Of a stretch of DNA of 64,000 nucleotides, positions 7,987 through 16,998 are shown one piece after another (the stretch's first letter is position 1; each line of letters starts with the position of its first letter). Both the position numbers and the translations under genes were made by a program. Below the pieces are notes generated by a model. It made no database searches and had not been told where the DNA came from. It saw only the letters and a list, made by a program, of their open reading frames with translations. Source of the DNA: Sporomusa silvacetica DSM 10669 (GTDB taxonomy: Bacteria; Bacillota; Negativicutes; Sporomusales; Sporomusaceae); assembly GCF_002257705.1 (NCBI RefSeq), contig NZ_LSLK01000070.1:62001-126000 (forward strand). The letters run 5' to 3'.

Positions 7987-10900
7987 ATGTTAGCAGATGA
8001 AACAATTAAGTATGAAGCAGATTCTGATGCTTCCTATATACGGGGCTGCCATTATTATCACAACAACTGTGTCGATAACTTACATTTGACGCGCCAAGAT
8101 AACACCTTTGAAGCCCGGGTGCGCGGCCAATATTTCTATATCGTATCAGTGACCTTTAACGGTCAAGAAAAAATCAAAAATTACGTCTGTGATTGCCCTG
8201 CATTTCATCATCACAAAGGTGCCTGTAAACATGTTGTTGCCGTGTTAAAAGCCATTCAACAGGCTTGGTCAGACTACTTTGGTACATTTAAACCAGTGCC
8301 GCTAACACGTTCTGCCCAGGAAATGCTTGATTTTTTTCAAAACCAGGCTGCCGCAAGGACTTCTGAAAACACAGGCCCAAGTCAGTTAGTAAAGCTAACT
8401 CCAACCTATGGTTTCCATGTGTATAATACGAGAAAAATAAGTTACTTAGAGTTTACCATTGGTTCTGACCGCATGTATGTCCTGAAAGATATTCCGCAAC
8501 TACTTGTCGCATTAGATACAAACCAAGAAATTGTTTTTGGTAAAAATCTGACTTTGAGTCCTCAGGACGTATTGTTTGATGATTTGTCAGCTATGTTACT
8601 AAAAATGCTGCATCAGGCTTATAAAGAAGAAAAGGAGCGAGTCTTTTGGAATCTTCCCACCTTTTCAGGCTCTACATCGCATTCAGCCTTTAGTGATTCG
8701 CGGCAATTTAAGCTTACTAATACAAATCTATTACATTTTTTAACAGCTATGGGCACCGAGCCATTTACGGCTATAGTTAACGACCAAAAAATAACAAACC
8801 TCACTATTAGTAATGGTAGACCACCTGTCAATCTGGCTATTAAGGCCATCAATGGCGGCTTAAGCCTAACCATGAATTTAACAAATGACGTATTTTATGG
8901 GCTTGATGCTGATTTTCAATACATCTTTCATAATAAAGCCATCTATCATGTGGATGCTGTTTTCGCACAATATATTAAACACTTACTTAATTGCTTTAGT
9001 GAAAATCGTAAACCTGAATTACACATTCCTGCTGCAGCGGTGTCAGAGTTTGTAGCAGCTACCTTACCTGCACTGGAAACAATTGCCTCTGTTACCATTG
9101 ATTCAGCTGTACATAAGAAGTTCCATAAAAAGCAATTGCAAAAGCGGGTATACCTCGATAAATTTGCCGAAGGCATAAGTGCCAAAATTGAATTTTGCTA
9201 CGGCGATGTGGTTATCCAACATAATGCCAGCACCAATCCAACACCTACTGCTGTTAACGATAAATGGCTACTGCGATCGGCCATTGAAGAAAAAATACTA
9301 GTAAACATTTTTCACCGGCACGGTTTTGTCTGGACAACTGACAAGTTCATTTTAGCCGAAGAAGAAGCCGCCTACTCCTTTTTGCAGCAGGCTTTACCAG
9401 AGCTGCAAGATAGTGCTGAAATTTTTTATTCAGATGAATTTAACAATATGAAAATCCAGCCTCCCGGAAAAATCGCCGCCGGTATAAGACTGAATACAGC
9501 TACTGACATGCTGGAGTTTTCCCTTGACCTTGAGGATATATCATCAAAAGAGTTAATTGAATTATTAGCTGCCTATAAACTAAAAAAACGGTATCACCGC
9601 CTCCCTACAGGCGGGTTTATACCGCTTGATTCCCCTGAATTCCAGACGGTTGCCGGACTTATTGAGGAATTAGATCTCCGCCCTGCCGATATTGAAAAAC
9701 AAGTTGTTGAACTACCCAAATACCGGGCCTTATACTTGGATAGCTTAGCAAGAGAAACAGCTGACTTTTCCTTTGAAAGAAACAGCGCTTTTAAACGCAT
9801 GGTGCAAGATATCCGTGAACCACAAGATATTGATTATGCTGTTCCCCCGGGAATTCGGGGAAAGCTGAGAGATTATCAGAAAACAGGTTTGAAGTGGCTT
9901 AAGTCCCTGGCGCATTACGGCTTGGGAGGAATTCTAGCTGATGACATGGGTCTGGGAAAGACCCTGCAAGTACTCACTTTCATTCTTGCAGAAAAAGAAC
10001 ATTCTCTTGCACCATCACTTGTTATTGCACCAACCTCACTGGTATATAACTGGCAAGAAGAAGTATTAAAATTTGCCCCTAGTCTAAAAGCAGTCGTTAT
10101 CTCCGGTCAGCCTACAGAACGGTTAGAACAGTTCAAAGATATTGACAACGCCGATTTAGTCATAACCTCCTATGCCCTTATCAAACGAGATATCGAATTC
10201 TACAAAAAAAGAAACTTTTCGTACTGTTTCCTTGATGAAGCGCAACATATCAAAAACCCCAACACCTTAAATGCTAAATCTGTGAAACAAATCAAAGCCA
10301 AAAGCTATTTTGCTCTTACCGGTACCCCGATTGAAAATACACTGACAGAATTATGGTCTATTTTCGATTTTTTAATGCCAGGCTATCTACGCACACATAA
10401 GGTTTTTACAACTCGGTTCGAAATTCCCATAGTCAAAAATGGCGACCAGCAAGCACTGCAAGAGTTAGGCCGTCATATTAAACCATTCATTTTGCGGCGC
10501 ATGAAAAAAGCAGTTCTAAAAGAACTGCCTGAAAAAATTGAGAGTAAAATGGTTAACGAAATGACATCCGACCAAACCAATTTATATGCCGCCTGGCTCT
10601 TAAAAGCCAAGCAAGAGTTTGAAACCACAATTAGCATCAAGGGCTTTGAAAAAAGTCATATTAAAATATTATCCTTATTAACCCGCCTTCGACAAATCTG
10701 TTGCCACCCTGCTTTGTTTATTGAAAATTATCAAGGAGGCAGCGGCAAGCTTGAGATGCTGCAGGAATTATTGAAAGACGCTACCGATGGTGGTCACAGA
10801 ATTCTGTTATTCTCTCAATTTACCGGCATGTTAGCCATAATTAAGCAAAAACTTGCGGCCATGAAACTTAGTTACTACTATTTGGATGGCGCAACTAAGG

Positions 10901-11253
10901 CTGAGGATCGAATTACACTAGTTAATTCTTTTAATGCCGGTGAAAAAGAGGTCTTCCTCATATCGCTGAAAGCAGGCGGAACCGGCCTCAATCTTACTGG
11001 AGCCGACATAGTTATTCACTATGACCCGTGGTGGAATCCGGCTGTCGAAGATCAGGCTACCGACCGTGCTTACCGAATTGGGCAAAAAAATTCTGTCCAA
11101 GTCTATAAGCTAATTACCAAAAATACAATTGAGGAAAAAATATACCTGCTGCAGCAGAAAAAGAAGGAAATGATTGACTCTCTCATTCAGCCTGGTGAAA
11201 ACCTCCTGACTAAGATGAACGAAACTGAAATCAGAGAGTTATTTACTTTATAG
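7987..11253 (+). CDS. SWIM zinc-finger SNF2-family helicase/ATPase
   Basis: Large SF2 DNA translocase of 1088 residues. A SWIM zinc finger lies at the N-terminus (C68, C70, C80, H82). A long middle region of unknown fold follows, and the Swi2/Snf2 motor is in the C-terminal 450 residues: Walker A DDMGLGKT near 651, motif II LDEAQ near 750, and the helicase-C arginine motif (DRAYRIGQ) near 1030. All motor motifs look intact. The start has an AAAGGA site. Proteins of this build occur singly in Firmicutes and are thought to remodel protein-DNA complexes, but their cellular role is not established. It stands alone; no methylase or nuclease partner is adjacent, so a defence role is not indicated. 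Confidence 0.9.
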   Translation: MLADETIKYEADSDASYIRGCHYYHNNCVDNLHLTRQDNTFEARVRGQYFYIVSVTFNGQEKIKNYVCDCPAFHHHKGACKHVVAVLKAIQQAWSDYFGTFKPVPLTRSAQEMLDFFQNQAAARTSENTGPSQLVKLTPTYGFHVYNTRKISYLEFTIGSDRMYVLKDIPQLLVALDTNQEIVFGKNLTLSPQDVLFDDLSAMLLKMLHQAYKEEKERVFWNLPTFSGSTSHSAFSDSRQFKLTNTNLLHFLTAMGTEPFTAIVNDQKITNLTISNGRPPVNLAIKAINGGLSLTMNLTNDVFYGLDADFQYIFHNKAIYHVDAVFAQYIKHLLNCFSENRKPELHIPAAAVSEFVAATLPALETIASVTIDSAVHKKFHKKQLQKRVYLDKFAEGISAKIEFCYGDVVIQHNASTNPTPTAVNDKWLLRSAIEEKILVNIFHRHGFVWTTDKFILAEEEAAYSFLQQALPELQDSAEIFYSDEFNNMKIQPPGKIAAGIRLNTATDMLEFSLDLEDISSKELIELLAAYKLKKRYHRLPTGGFIPLDSPEFQTVAGLIEELDLRPADIEKQVVELPKYRALYLDSLARETADFSFERNSAFKRMVQDIREPQDIDYAVPPGIRGKLRDYQKTGLKWLKSLAHYGLGGILADDMGLGKTLQVLTFILAEKEHSLAPSLVIAPTSLVYNWQEEVLKFAPSLKAVVISGQPTERLEQFKDIDNADLVITSYALIKRDIEFYKKRNFSYCFLDEAQHIKNPNTLNAKSVKQIKAKSYFALTGTPIENTLTELWSIFDFLMPGYLRTHKVFTTRFEIPIVKNGDQQALQELGRHIKPFILRRMKKAVLKELPEKIESKMVNEMTSDQTNLYAAWLLKAKQEFETTISIKGFEKSHIKILSLLTRLRQICCHPALFIENYQGGSGKLEMLQELLKDATDGGHRILLFSQFTGMLAIIKQKLAAMKLSYYYLDGATKAEDRITLVNSFNAGEKEVFLISLKAGGTGLNLTGADIVIHYDPWWNPAVEDQATDRAYRIGQKNSVQVYKLITKNTIEEKIYLLQQKKKEMIDSLIQPGENLLTKMNETEIRELFTL

Positions 11254-11354
11254 TAACGCGTTCTTGTAGTGCTTATTAATTTGCTATTCATTCAACTATT
11301 CGCTAAAATATATGGTAAGCCTTGTAAAATAAACATACAAAGGAACTTTCTTTT

Positions 11355-12050
11355 ATGAAGATATTTGCCATAGCCGACACCCACTTATCAGGCCAACCAG
11401 TCGTCAAACCTATGAGCATTTTTGGTAGCCACTGGGAAGGGCATTGGGAAAAAATCAAAGCAAGCTGGCAAAAACAAGTAACTGATGAAGATGTTGTCTT
11501 GCTTTCTGGCGACATTTCCTGGGCAATGAAACTAACAGACGCGCTTGTCGATTTAAATGCCATTGCCAACCTGCCTGGCCGAAAAATCATGATTCGTGGT
11601 AATCATGACTACTGGTGGCAGACTGTAAGCAAGATGACCAAAGCCACTGAAGGCAAATTTGAATTTCTTAATAACAATTTTGCCATTGCCGGTGAGTGGG
11701 CAATTTGTGGCAGCCGGGGCTGGACATGCCCGGAAGACCCACTATTTAAGTCTAAGGATCAGGCAATTTTTGACCGCGAGCTCTTGCGCGTAGAAGCTTC
11801 CCTCAGCGCTGCCCACGCTGCCGGTTTTTCCCGAATCATTCTTATGCTCCACTTCCCCCCGTTCTATAACCACCAAACGGAAACAGGCTTTGCTGGTCTA
11901 ATTAACAATTATCCGGTGATTCATTGTGTTTATGGTCACTTGCACAGTGAGTCATCCATAAAAGCTGCCGCTACTGGCATGATTAATGGCACTACCTACC
12001 ATCTGGTATCTTGCGATGCATTAGATTTTACAGTAAAACCACTTATCTAA
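11355..12050 (+). CDS. Calcineurin-type metallophosphoesterase
   Basis: Cytoplasmic two-metal phosphatase of 231 residues. The metal-binding motifs are in order: DTHLS (8-12), SGDISW (about 53), RGNHDYWW (about 82), MLHFPP (about 163) and YGHLH (about 194). There is no signal peptide or membrane segment. The GNHDYWW variant is typical of a Firmicutes group with unknown substrate. It follows the helicase by 100 bases on the same strand and converges with ccdA. Confidence 0.88.
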   Translation: MKIFAIADTHLSGQPVVKPMSIFGSHWEGHWEKIKASWQKQVTDEDVVLLSGDISWAMKLTDALVDLNAIANLPGRKIMIRGNHDYWWQTVSKMTKATEGKFEFLNNNFAIAGEWAICGSRGWTCPEDPLFKSKDQAIFDRELLRVEASLSAAHAAGFSRIILMLHFPPFYNHQTETGFAGLINNYPVIHCVYGHLHSESSIKAAATGMINGTTYHLVSCDALDFTVKPLI

Positions 12051-12061
12051 CGAAATCCCTT

Positions 12062-12766
12062 TTAATAAAATAGGCCTGAAAATATACCCAATGCTTTTTG
12101 CATCAAATCAAAATAGATCAGCATACCTGCCATAACAAGTACAGCTCCTGCAGTCTGTTGAATAAGCGGCAACCACTTATATAGCCCTTTTATTTGGTTC
12201 ATATAGCGATTTATCACGATAGCTAATGCCAAAAAGGGCAAACAAAAACCCATAGCATAAATAAACAGCAAAAAAGCTCCTTGAAGAACAGTGGCCGTAG
12301 AACCAGCATACATAAGTACAGTAGCTAAGATCGGGCCCGTACAGGGTGTCCAGCCAGCAGTAAATGCCAATCCTAGCAAAAAAGCCCCGCAGGGACCAGT
12401 AAATGTTCCCCGTAATGAGGGACGATATTCGCGCTCAAGACCTGGAAGCTTTACTACCCCAAGCACCTGTAAACCCATGAGTACCATGAAGGCAGCCCCG
12501 ACTTTGCGGATAACCTCCTGATAATTTATAAAAAGCTCGCCAATATAAGATGCAGTAGCCCCCATAGCGACAAATATCAAGGTAAATCCGCTCAAAAAAC
12601 TAAGGGCATTCACAATGAAATTCCAGCGGTTAGTATTTGGATTTAGCTGATTCCCAGTACCAGCTAAAAGAGCCGTATAGGTCGGCAGCATTGGCAGCAC
12701 ACATGGTGACAAAAACGAGACTACGCCTGCCCCAAAAACCGTTATTATGGTGAGGTTATAATCCAT
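12062..12766 (-). CDS. ccdA: CcdA-type thiol-disulfide electron transporter
   Basis: Six-helix membrane protein of 234 residues that carries reducing equivalents from cytoplasmic thioredoxin across the membrane. The paired cysteines are in FLSPCVLPMLP (C22) and in the second half (GWTPCTGP); both match the CcdA/DsbD pattern. The gene overlaps the preceding tlpA-like gene by 11 bases, so the two are translated together. CcdA presumably keeps TlpA reduced. No cytochrome c maturation genes are nearby. Confidence 0.92.
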   Translation of the reverse strand: MDYNLTIITVFGAGVVSFLSPCVLPMLPTYTALLAGTGNQLNPNTNRWNFIVNALSFLSGFTLIFVAMGATASYIGELFINYQEVIRKVGAAFMVLMGLQVLGVVKLPGLEREYRPSLRGTFTGPCGAFLLGLAFTAGWTPCTGPILATVLMYAGSTATVLQGAFLLFIYAMGFCLPFLALAIVINRYMNQIKGLYKWLPLIQQTAGAVLVMAGMLIYFDLMQKALGIFSGLFY

Positions 12767-13289
12767 TCAGCACTCCTTCCAGTTCAGCCGCCGTAACCGG
12801 CCCTGACTTTCGATATTTGATAATACCTTGTTTATCAATTACCAATGTTGTCGGAATACTGTTAATATGAAAGGCCTTGGTCACCTCCCCATCGTTATCA
12901 GTAAGCACATTCATGGTGTATTGGTTCTGCACCAGAAATTCAGTTACTTTATCAACAGGCTCTTGAATATTAATAGCATAAAATGTCAATTTGCCATTAT
13001 GCTGTCTGGCAAATTTGTCAAGCTCAGGCATCTCCTGACGGCAGGGTGGACACCATGTTGCCCAAAAATTGAGCACAATAAGTTGTTTATCCAATGTAAC
13101 TTTGGTTTCCTTGCCATTTAGATCGGCAAGTGCAAATTCTGGTAACCGTTTTCCAACAGTTACACCCGTATCTACTGCGGGTTTACTGGTATCAGGCCCC
13201 AGAAAGTTCTCAGGCTGCATGGCCATAAAGCCCATAGCAACAGTCATTGCAATCATTGCTATAGCTAATACTATAAATCTTCTTGGCAT
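12756..13289 (-). CDS. TlpA/ResA-type exported thiol-disulfide oxidoreductase
   Basis: Membrane-anchored thioredoxin-fold protein of 177 residues facing outside the cytoplasm. An N-terminal hydrophobic anchor (about 5-24) is followed by the AhpC/TSA-Redoxin fold. The active site WCPPC is at 79-83 and the cis-proline loop is SIPTT. It reduces disulfides in exported proteins using electrons from CcdA, encoded in the overlapping downstream gene. It is ResA-like by size; the exact client is unknown. Confidence 0.92.
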   Translation of the reverse strand: MPRRFIVLAIAMIAMTVAMGFMAMQPENFLGPDTSKPAVDTGVTVGKRLPEFALADLNGKETKVTLDKQLIVLNFWATWCPPCRQEMPELDKFARQHNGKLTFYAINIQEPVDKVTEFLVQNQYTMNVLTDNDGEVTKAFHINSIPTTLVIDKQGIIKYRKSGPVTAAELEGVLNGL

Positions 13290-13367
13290 ACTATCCCCGC
13301 TCCTCTATGAAAAATATATGTTTTACAGCTTACTATTATTAATTATTAATGGAGGTTTCAACAGCCT

Positions 13368-14165
13368 ATGCATCAGTACCTCTTTTTTATTGGCGATTTT
13401 CCTATCCGTGCTTATGGGTTAATCTTAAGTCTAAGTATTATTCTAGCTACCGGCACTGCTTATTTTCTTGCAAAACAGGATGGACGCTGGCACCAGCATG
13501 TACCAGACATCGGGATTTACTGTGGGTTAGCCGGTATTGTCGGCGCACGACTATGGGATGTTTTCTTTTTTGACTGGGAATATTATCAACACCACCTACT
13601 GGAAATTCCTTTTGTCTGGCAGGGCGGTATGGCCATTCAGGGCGGTGTGTTGCTAGGCGCTATTGCCGGCATTATCTATACCAAAATCCACAAAATTGAT
13701 ACCTGGGCATTTGCTGATATTGTGGCTGCACCAGCAGTTATCATCGGACAAGCCATTGGCCGAATGGCCAACTTAATGAATGGCGATGCCTTCGGACACC
13801 CCACAGGCGGTAATTTTGGCATAATCTATCCTTCAACCACCTTAGCCCACCAGGTGTACGGTGACAAGCCCCTGTGGCCAGCTGAAATTTGGGAAGGGCA
13901 GATTGATATCATTATCTTTGTACTGTTATTAATCTTCAGAACAACCAATCATGCCAAAGGGCAGGTTTTCATCCTTTATGCCATTTTATATTCGACAGCC
14001 CGCTTTTTTCTGGAATTTCTCAGGGGAGACTATGGTACACTTATGTTTGGCCTAAAATCAGCCCAACTTACCAGTCTGGCAGTTATACTCATCGGGCTTA
14101 TCCTGTTTATCTGGCAAGGTTATCATGCTGAGCGCATCGGACTGCCAGATAAAAAAAGTAAGTAG
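13368..14165 (+). CDS. lgt: Prolipoprotein diacylglyceryl transferase
   Basis: Membrane enzyme of 265 residues that attaches diacylglycerol from phosphatidylglycerol to the lipobox cysteine of prolipoproteins. Around seven hydrophobic segments are visible. The Lgt signature is present as GRMANLMNGDAFG, with the conserved GGMAIQGG stretch upstream and the RFFLEFLRGD region near the C-terminus. A GGAGG site precedes the ATG at 13368. It is divergent from tlpA and ends at a strong terminator. Confidence 0.95.
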   Translation: MHQYLFFIGDFPIRAYGLILSLSIILATGTAYFLAKQDGRWHQHVPDIGIYCGLAGIVGARLWDVFFFDWEYYQHHLLEIPFVWQGGMAIQGGVLLGAIAGIIYTKIHKIDTWAFADIVAAPAVIIGQAIGRMANLMNGDAFGHPTGGNFGIIYPSTTLAHQVYGDKPLWPAEIWEGQIDIIIFVLLLIFRTTNHAKGQVFILYAILYSTARFFLEFLRGDYGTLMFGLKSAQLTSLAVILIGLILFIWQGYHAERIGLPDKKSK

Positions 14166-14170
14166 TAGTA

Positions 14171-14206
14171 AAAAGCCGAAACCTGATCAAAGGTTTCGGC
14201 TTTTTT
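14171..14206. terminator. Bidirectional terminator between lgt and ridA
   Basis: Perfect 14-bp arms (14171-14184 and 14191-14204), 6-base loop, with A-run and T-run flanks. It serves both convergent genes. Confidence 0.92.
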
Positions 14207-14208
14207 AC

Positions 14209-14589
14209 TTAGAAATACACAGCTATCACTTCAATTTCCACGCTAACATCGCGCGGTAACTTTGCAACTTGAACGCATGCACGGGCGGGCGGTTCATCCG
14301 TAAAGTATTGACTGTAGGTTTTATTCATTACCGTAAAGTCATCCATGTCTTTCAAGAATACTGTTGTCTTAACGACGTTAGTAAAACTTAGACCTTCTTT
14401 TTCTAAAATTGCCTGAAGATTAGTAAGTACTTGACACGTTTGAACCTCTATGCCGCCAGAGACAATTTGTCCGGTAATGGGGTCCAGGGGGATTTGCCCT
14501 GACACAAATAAAAAACCATTGGCCTTAATTGCCTGGGAATAGGGACCAATGGCCTGCGGGGCACGATCAGAAGAAACAACTGTTTTCAT
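14209..14589 (-). CDS. ridA: RidA family enamine/imine deaminase
   Basis: Small trimeric enzyme of 126 residues that hydrolyses reactive 2-aminoacrylate and related imines to keto acids plus ammonia. The conserved substrate-binding arginine is in PARACVQVAKLP and the end matches the family (VEIEVIAVYF). I use the ATG at 14589, with GGAGGG about 8 bases upstream; an in-frame ATG five codons earlier would overlap that site. It lies just downstream of the serine dehydratase genes, whose chemistry releases 2-aminoacrylate, so it fits as their clean-up enzyme. Confidence 0.93.
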   Translation of the reverse strand: MKTVVSSDRAPQAIGPYSQAIKANGFLFVSGQIPLDPITGQIVSGGIEVQTCQVLTNLQAILEKEGLSFTNVVKTTVFLKDMDDFTVMNKTYSQYFTDEPPARACVQVAKLPRDVSVEIEVIAVYF

Positions 14590-14698
14590 GCTGCAGCCCT
14601 CCAAAAATTATATTCTCTTTGGTCTTTCTACATTTTCCAGAAAAAACCTGCTTATATATGTATATAATATGCTAATTTGCAAACTTCTTTTATGCATC

Positions 14699-15586
14699 CT
14701 ATATCTTGTTACCAAAAATTTTTTCAGTTAATGCCAATGCGGTAGGTGTTATCGCCAAACCACCCTGAGCTGTTTCTTTGAGTGAACAATGCATTGACTG
14801 ACCAACTGAATCCATGGCATCAATAACCTCATCTACCGGGATGACGCTTTCAATCCCGGCGAGTGCCATTTCGGCAGCAACAATAGCTTGGGATACAGCC
14901 CCGGCATTGCGTTTAACACAAGGCACTTCTACTAAACCCGCCACTGGGTCACACACTAGGCCTAGCATATTTTTGATAGTAATGGCCACAGCGTTCCCAA
15001 CCTGCGATGGTGTCCCTCCTAATAAGGATACCATCGCGGCAGCGGCCATAGCCCCTGCCGAACCGCATTCTGCCTGGCATCCGCCAGTCGCACCGGCAAG
15101 AGAAGCTCGCGAAGCAATAACCATGCCAATGGCTCCCGCTACTACCAGACCTTTAGCTAAATCAAGCGATTTGACGTTATACTCCGCTTTAAGTGCAAAC
15201 AAAATGGCTGGCAATACGCCACTTGAACCAGCCGTGGGTGCAGCTACAATCCGTCCCATAGCAGCGTTGGCTTCACCGACTGCCATCGAATAAGCTACGG
15301 CTCTGCCGATAAAACTTCCCAGCATATTTTGTTGTTTACCTGCCAGATATCGCTGTAGCTTTTGGGCGTCACCGCCTACCAGACCGCCTTTGGAACGTGG
15401 TCCTTTGAGCCCGGCGGCAATAGACTCTTCCATCACAGAAAGCATGCCTTCCATCCGTGCTAGTACTTCTGTGGCTGTTAATTCCAACTCTTTGCTTTGA
15501 AACTCCACACAAAAATCCGTAAAAGAAACCGCTTGCGCGGTAGCTGTCTGAATCCATTCCTCAAGCGATATTTTAGCTAACGCCAT
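14699..15586 (-). CDS. sdaAA: L-serine dehydratase, alpha subunit (iron-sulfur type)
   Basis: With SdaAB it converts L-serine to pyruvate and ammonia using an oxygen-labile [4Fe-4S] cluster. It is 295 residues, the standard alpha length. Conserved blocks include PTAGSSGVLP, the cysteine-bearing GGCQAECGSAGAMA and DPVAGLVEVPC, which carry cluster ligands. GGGAG precedes the ATG. It follows sdaAB by 15 bases, and sdaAB is itself coupled to the hydrogenase operon upstream. Confidence 0.95.
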   Translation of the reverse strand: MALAKISLEEWIQTATAQAVSFTDFCVEFQSKELELTATEVLARMEGMLSVMEESIAAGLKGPRSKGGLVGGDAQKLQRYLAGKQQNMLGSFIGRAVAYSMAVGEANAAMGRIVAAPTAGSSGVLPAILFALKAEYNVKSLDLAKGLVVAGAIGMVIASRASLAGATGGCQAECGSAGAMAAAAMVSLLGGTPSQVGNAVAITIKNMLGLVCDPVAGLVEVPCVKRNAGAVSQAIVAAEMALAGIESVIPVDEVIDAMDSVGQSMHCSLKETAQGGLAITPTALALTEKIFGNKI

Positions 15587-15601
15587 GCACTACACTCCCT
15601 A

Positions 15602-16267
15602 TCAGCTTATTGCATTAATGCGCCGTACTGATCGAATCAGCGGCAACCCTGTCACGGCAGCAATATCAGAATCGTCCACCGGTTGATCGGTTTCAAGCAC
15701 CATGCTGGCCAACCCACCTTTGTTTCTGCGGAAGACACGCATTTGAGCAATATTCACACCGCGCCTAGATAAAATGCCAGTGACCTCAGCTACCGCACCC
15801 GGACGGTCTTCATGCAGTGTCAAGATAGTTGGAAACTCTCCGGTAAATTCAAGTGAAAAGCCATCTACCTCGCTGATAACCACCCGGCCGCCGCCGACAG
15901 AAGCGCCAGCCACTTGACTCTCATTTCCTGTTCTCCCTATCAGCTGAAATGTAACAAAATTGGGATGAGCGGCATCACCAGCATTAATATTCTTAAAAAC
16001 ATATTTCAAGCCGGTTTCTTTGGCATAATCAAAGGCTTGTGGAATCCGCAAATCATCAGTAGGCCAGCCCATTAGACCTGCTACCAGCGCCAGGTCAGTA
16101 CCATGCCCCTGGCCAGTTTGGGCAAAGGAACCGTGCAAACCAATGACGGCTTCAGCCACTGGTTCTCCTAAAATAGCGCGGGCAGCATTCCCTAACCGTA
16201 CCGCGCCGGCAGTATGAGAACTGGACGGGCCAATCATAACCGGACCAATAATGTCAAAAATATTCAT
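15602..16267 (-). CDS. sdaAB: L-serine dehydratase, beta subunit
   Basis: Beta subunit of 221 residues. The N-terminal part has the GPSSSHTAGA substrate-handling motif, and the C-terminal 75 residues form an ACT domain (RPGAVAEVTGILSRRGVNI) that usually binds serine or another amino-acid effector. The start codon shares one base with the stop of the hydrogenase small-subunit gene (TAATG), a strong sign of translational coupling to the hyf operon. The split alpha/beta form is typical of Firmicutes. Confidence 0.95.
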   Translation of the reverse strand: MNIFDIIGPVMIGPSSSHTAGAVRLGNAARAILGEPVAEAVIGLHGSFAQTGQGHGTDLALVAGLMGWPTDDLRIPQAFDYAKETGLKYVFKNINAGDAAHPNFVTFQLIGRTGNESQVAGASVGGGRVVISEVDGFSLEFTGEFPTILTLHEDRPGAVAEVTGILSRRGVNIAQMRVFRRNKGGLASMVLETDQPVDDSDIAAVTGLPLIRSVRRINAIS

Positions 16268-16986
16268 TACTTGCGGGCCTCCCCTAACCGGTCAAGTGCC
16301 AATAGCAGCCCGTAGATAAGCGCCGCCGGACGCGGCGGACAACCTGGCACATAGATATCAACAGGTACGATTGTATCAACAGCACCGCGAATTGCATAGC
16401 TGTTGCCATAAACCTTACCGCTAGCGGCGCAAGCACCTACCGCCATCACTAGTTTAGGAGCAGGTGTCGCCTCATATGTCATGGTAAGGGCTTGCGTTAG
16501 GTTACGGGTCACTACGCCAGTAATCATCAGCATGTCCGCATGCCGCGGCGACGGTACAAAATCAATACCATACTGCTGCAAATCGTAAATAGGATTAGTA
16601 AGCGCAGTCATTTCCCAATCGCAGGCATTACACGAGCCGGCATCAACATGTCTAATATGAAGTGAGCGCTTAAGTATCGACCTAATTTTACCAGATAACT
16701 GATTCTTCATCTCAGCAAGCTGGTATTCGCCCGTATGAGCCAGTGCACTATGCTCGCAGGCAGCAACACACTGTCCACAAAATGTGCAGGCAGTGTGATC
16801 AATTGTCAATTTTCCGCCGCTGAATCCAATAGCGCCTGTAGGGCAGGCACTCTGGCAGCGCTGACAATCCTGACATTGACTTTCTGTCCAAGAAACTTCG
16901 CCTCGAAAACGGGGCGGTACAATACCGCCATCATAAGGCTCAGTAACACAACCTGTTTTTATAATTTTCCTTAGAAGGTTAAGCAT
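16267..16986 (-). CDS. Group 4 hydrogenase: fused 2x[4Fe-4S] protein (HyfH-like) and small subunit (HyfI-like)
   Basis: Electron-carrying subunit of 239 residues that joins two proteins usually separate in E. coli hydrogenase-4. Residues about 30-85 are an 8Fe ferredoxin with two CxxCxxC...CP-type motifs (CQDCQRCQSACP and CTFCGQCVAAC). From about 115 on it is a NuoB-like small subunit with CNAC, GACAASG and PGCPPRP, which bind the cluster nearest the NiFe site. It lies on the cytoplasmic side of the complex. It follows hyfG by 12 bases and overlaps sdaAB by one. Confidence 0.9.
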   Translation of the reverse strand: MLNLLRKIIKTGCVTEPYDGGIVPPRFRGEVSWTESQCQDCQRCQSACPTGAIGFSGGKLTIDHTACTFCGQCVAACEHSALAHTGEYQLAEMKNQLSGKIRSILKRSLHIRHVDAGSCNACDWEMTALTNPIYDLQQYGIDFVPSPRHADMLMITGVVTRNLTQALTMTYEATPAPKLVMAVGACAASGKVYGNSYAIRGAVDTIVPVDIYVPGCPPRPAALIYGLLLALDRLGEARK

Positions 16987-16998
16987 AGTATCCCCCTT

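Noticed and set aside
7987..12050. SNF2 helicase plus metallophosphatase as a defence system
   Set aside because: No methylase, nuclease or toxin partner is adjacent; the pair is separated by 100 bases and both proteins are common single genes in Firmicutes.
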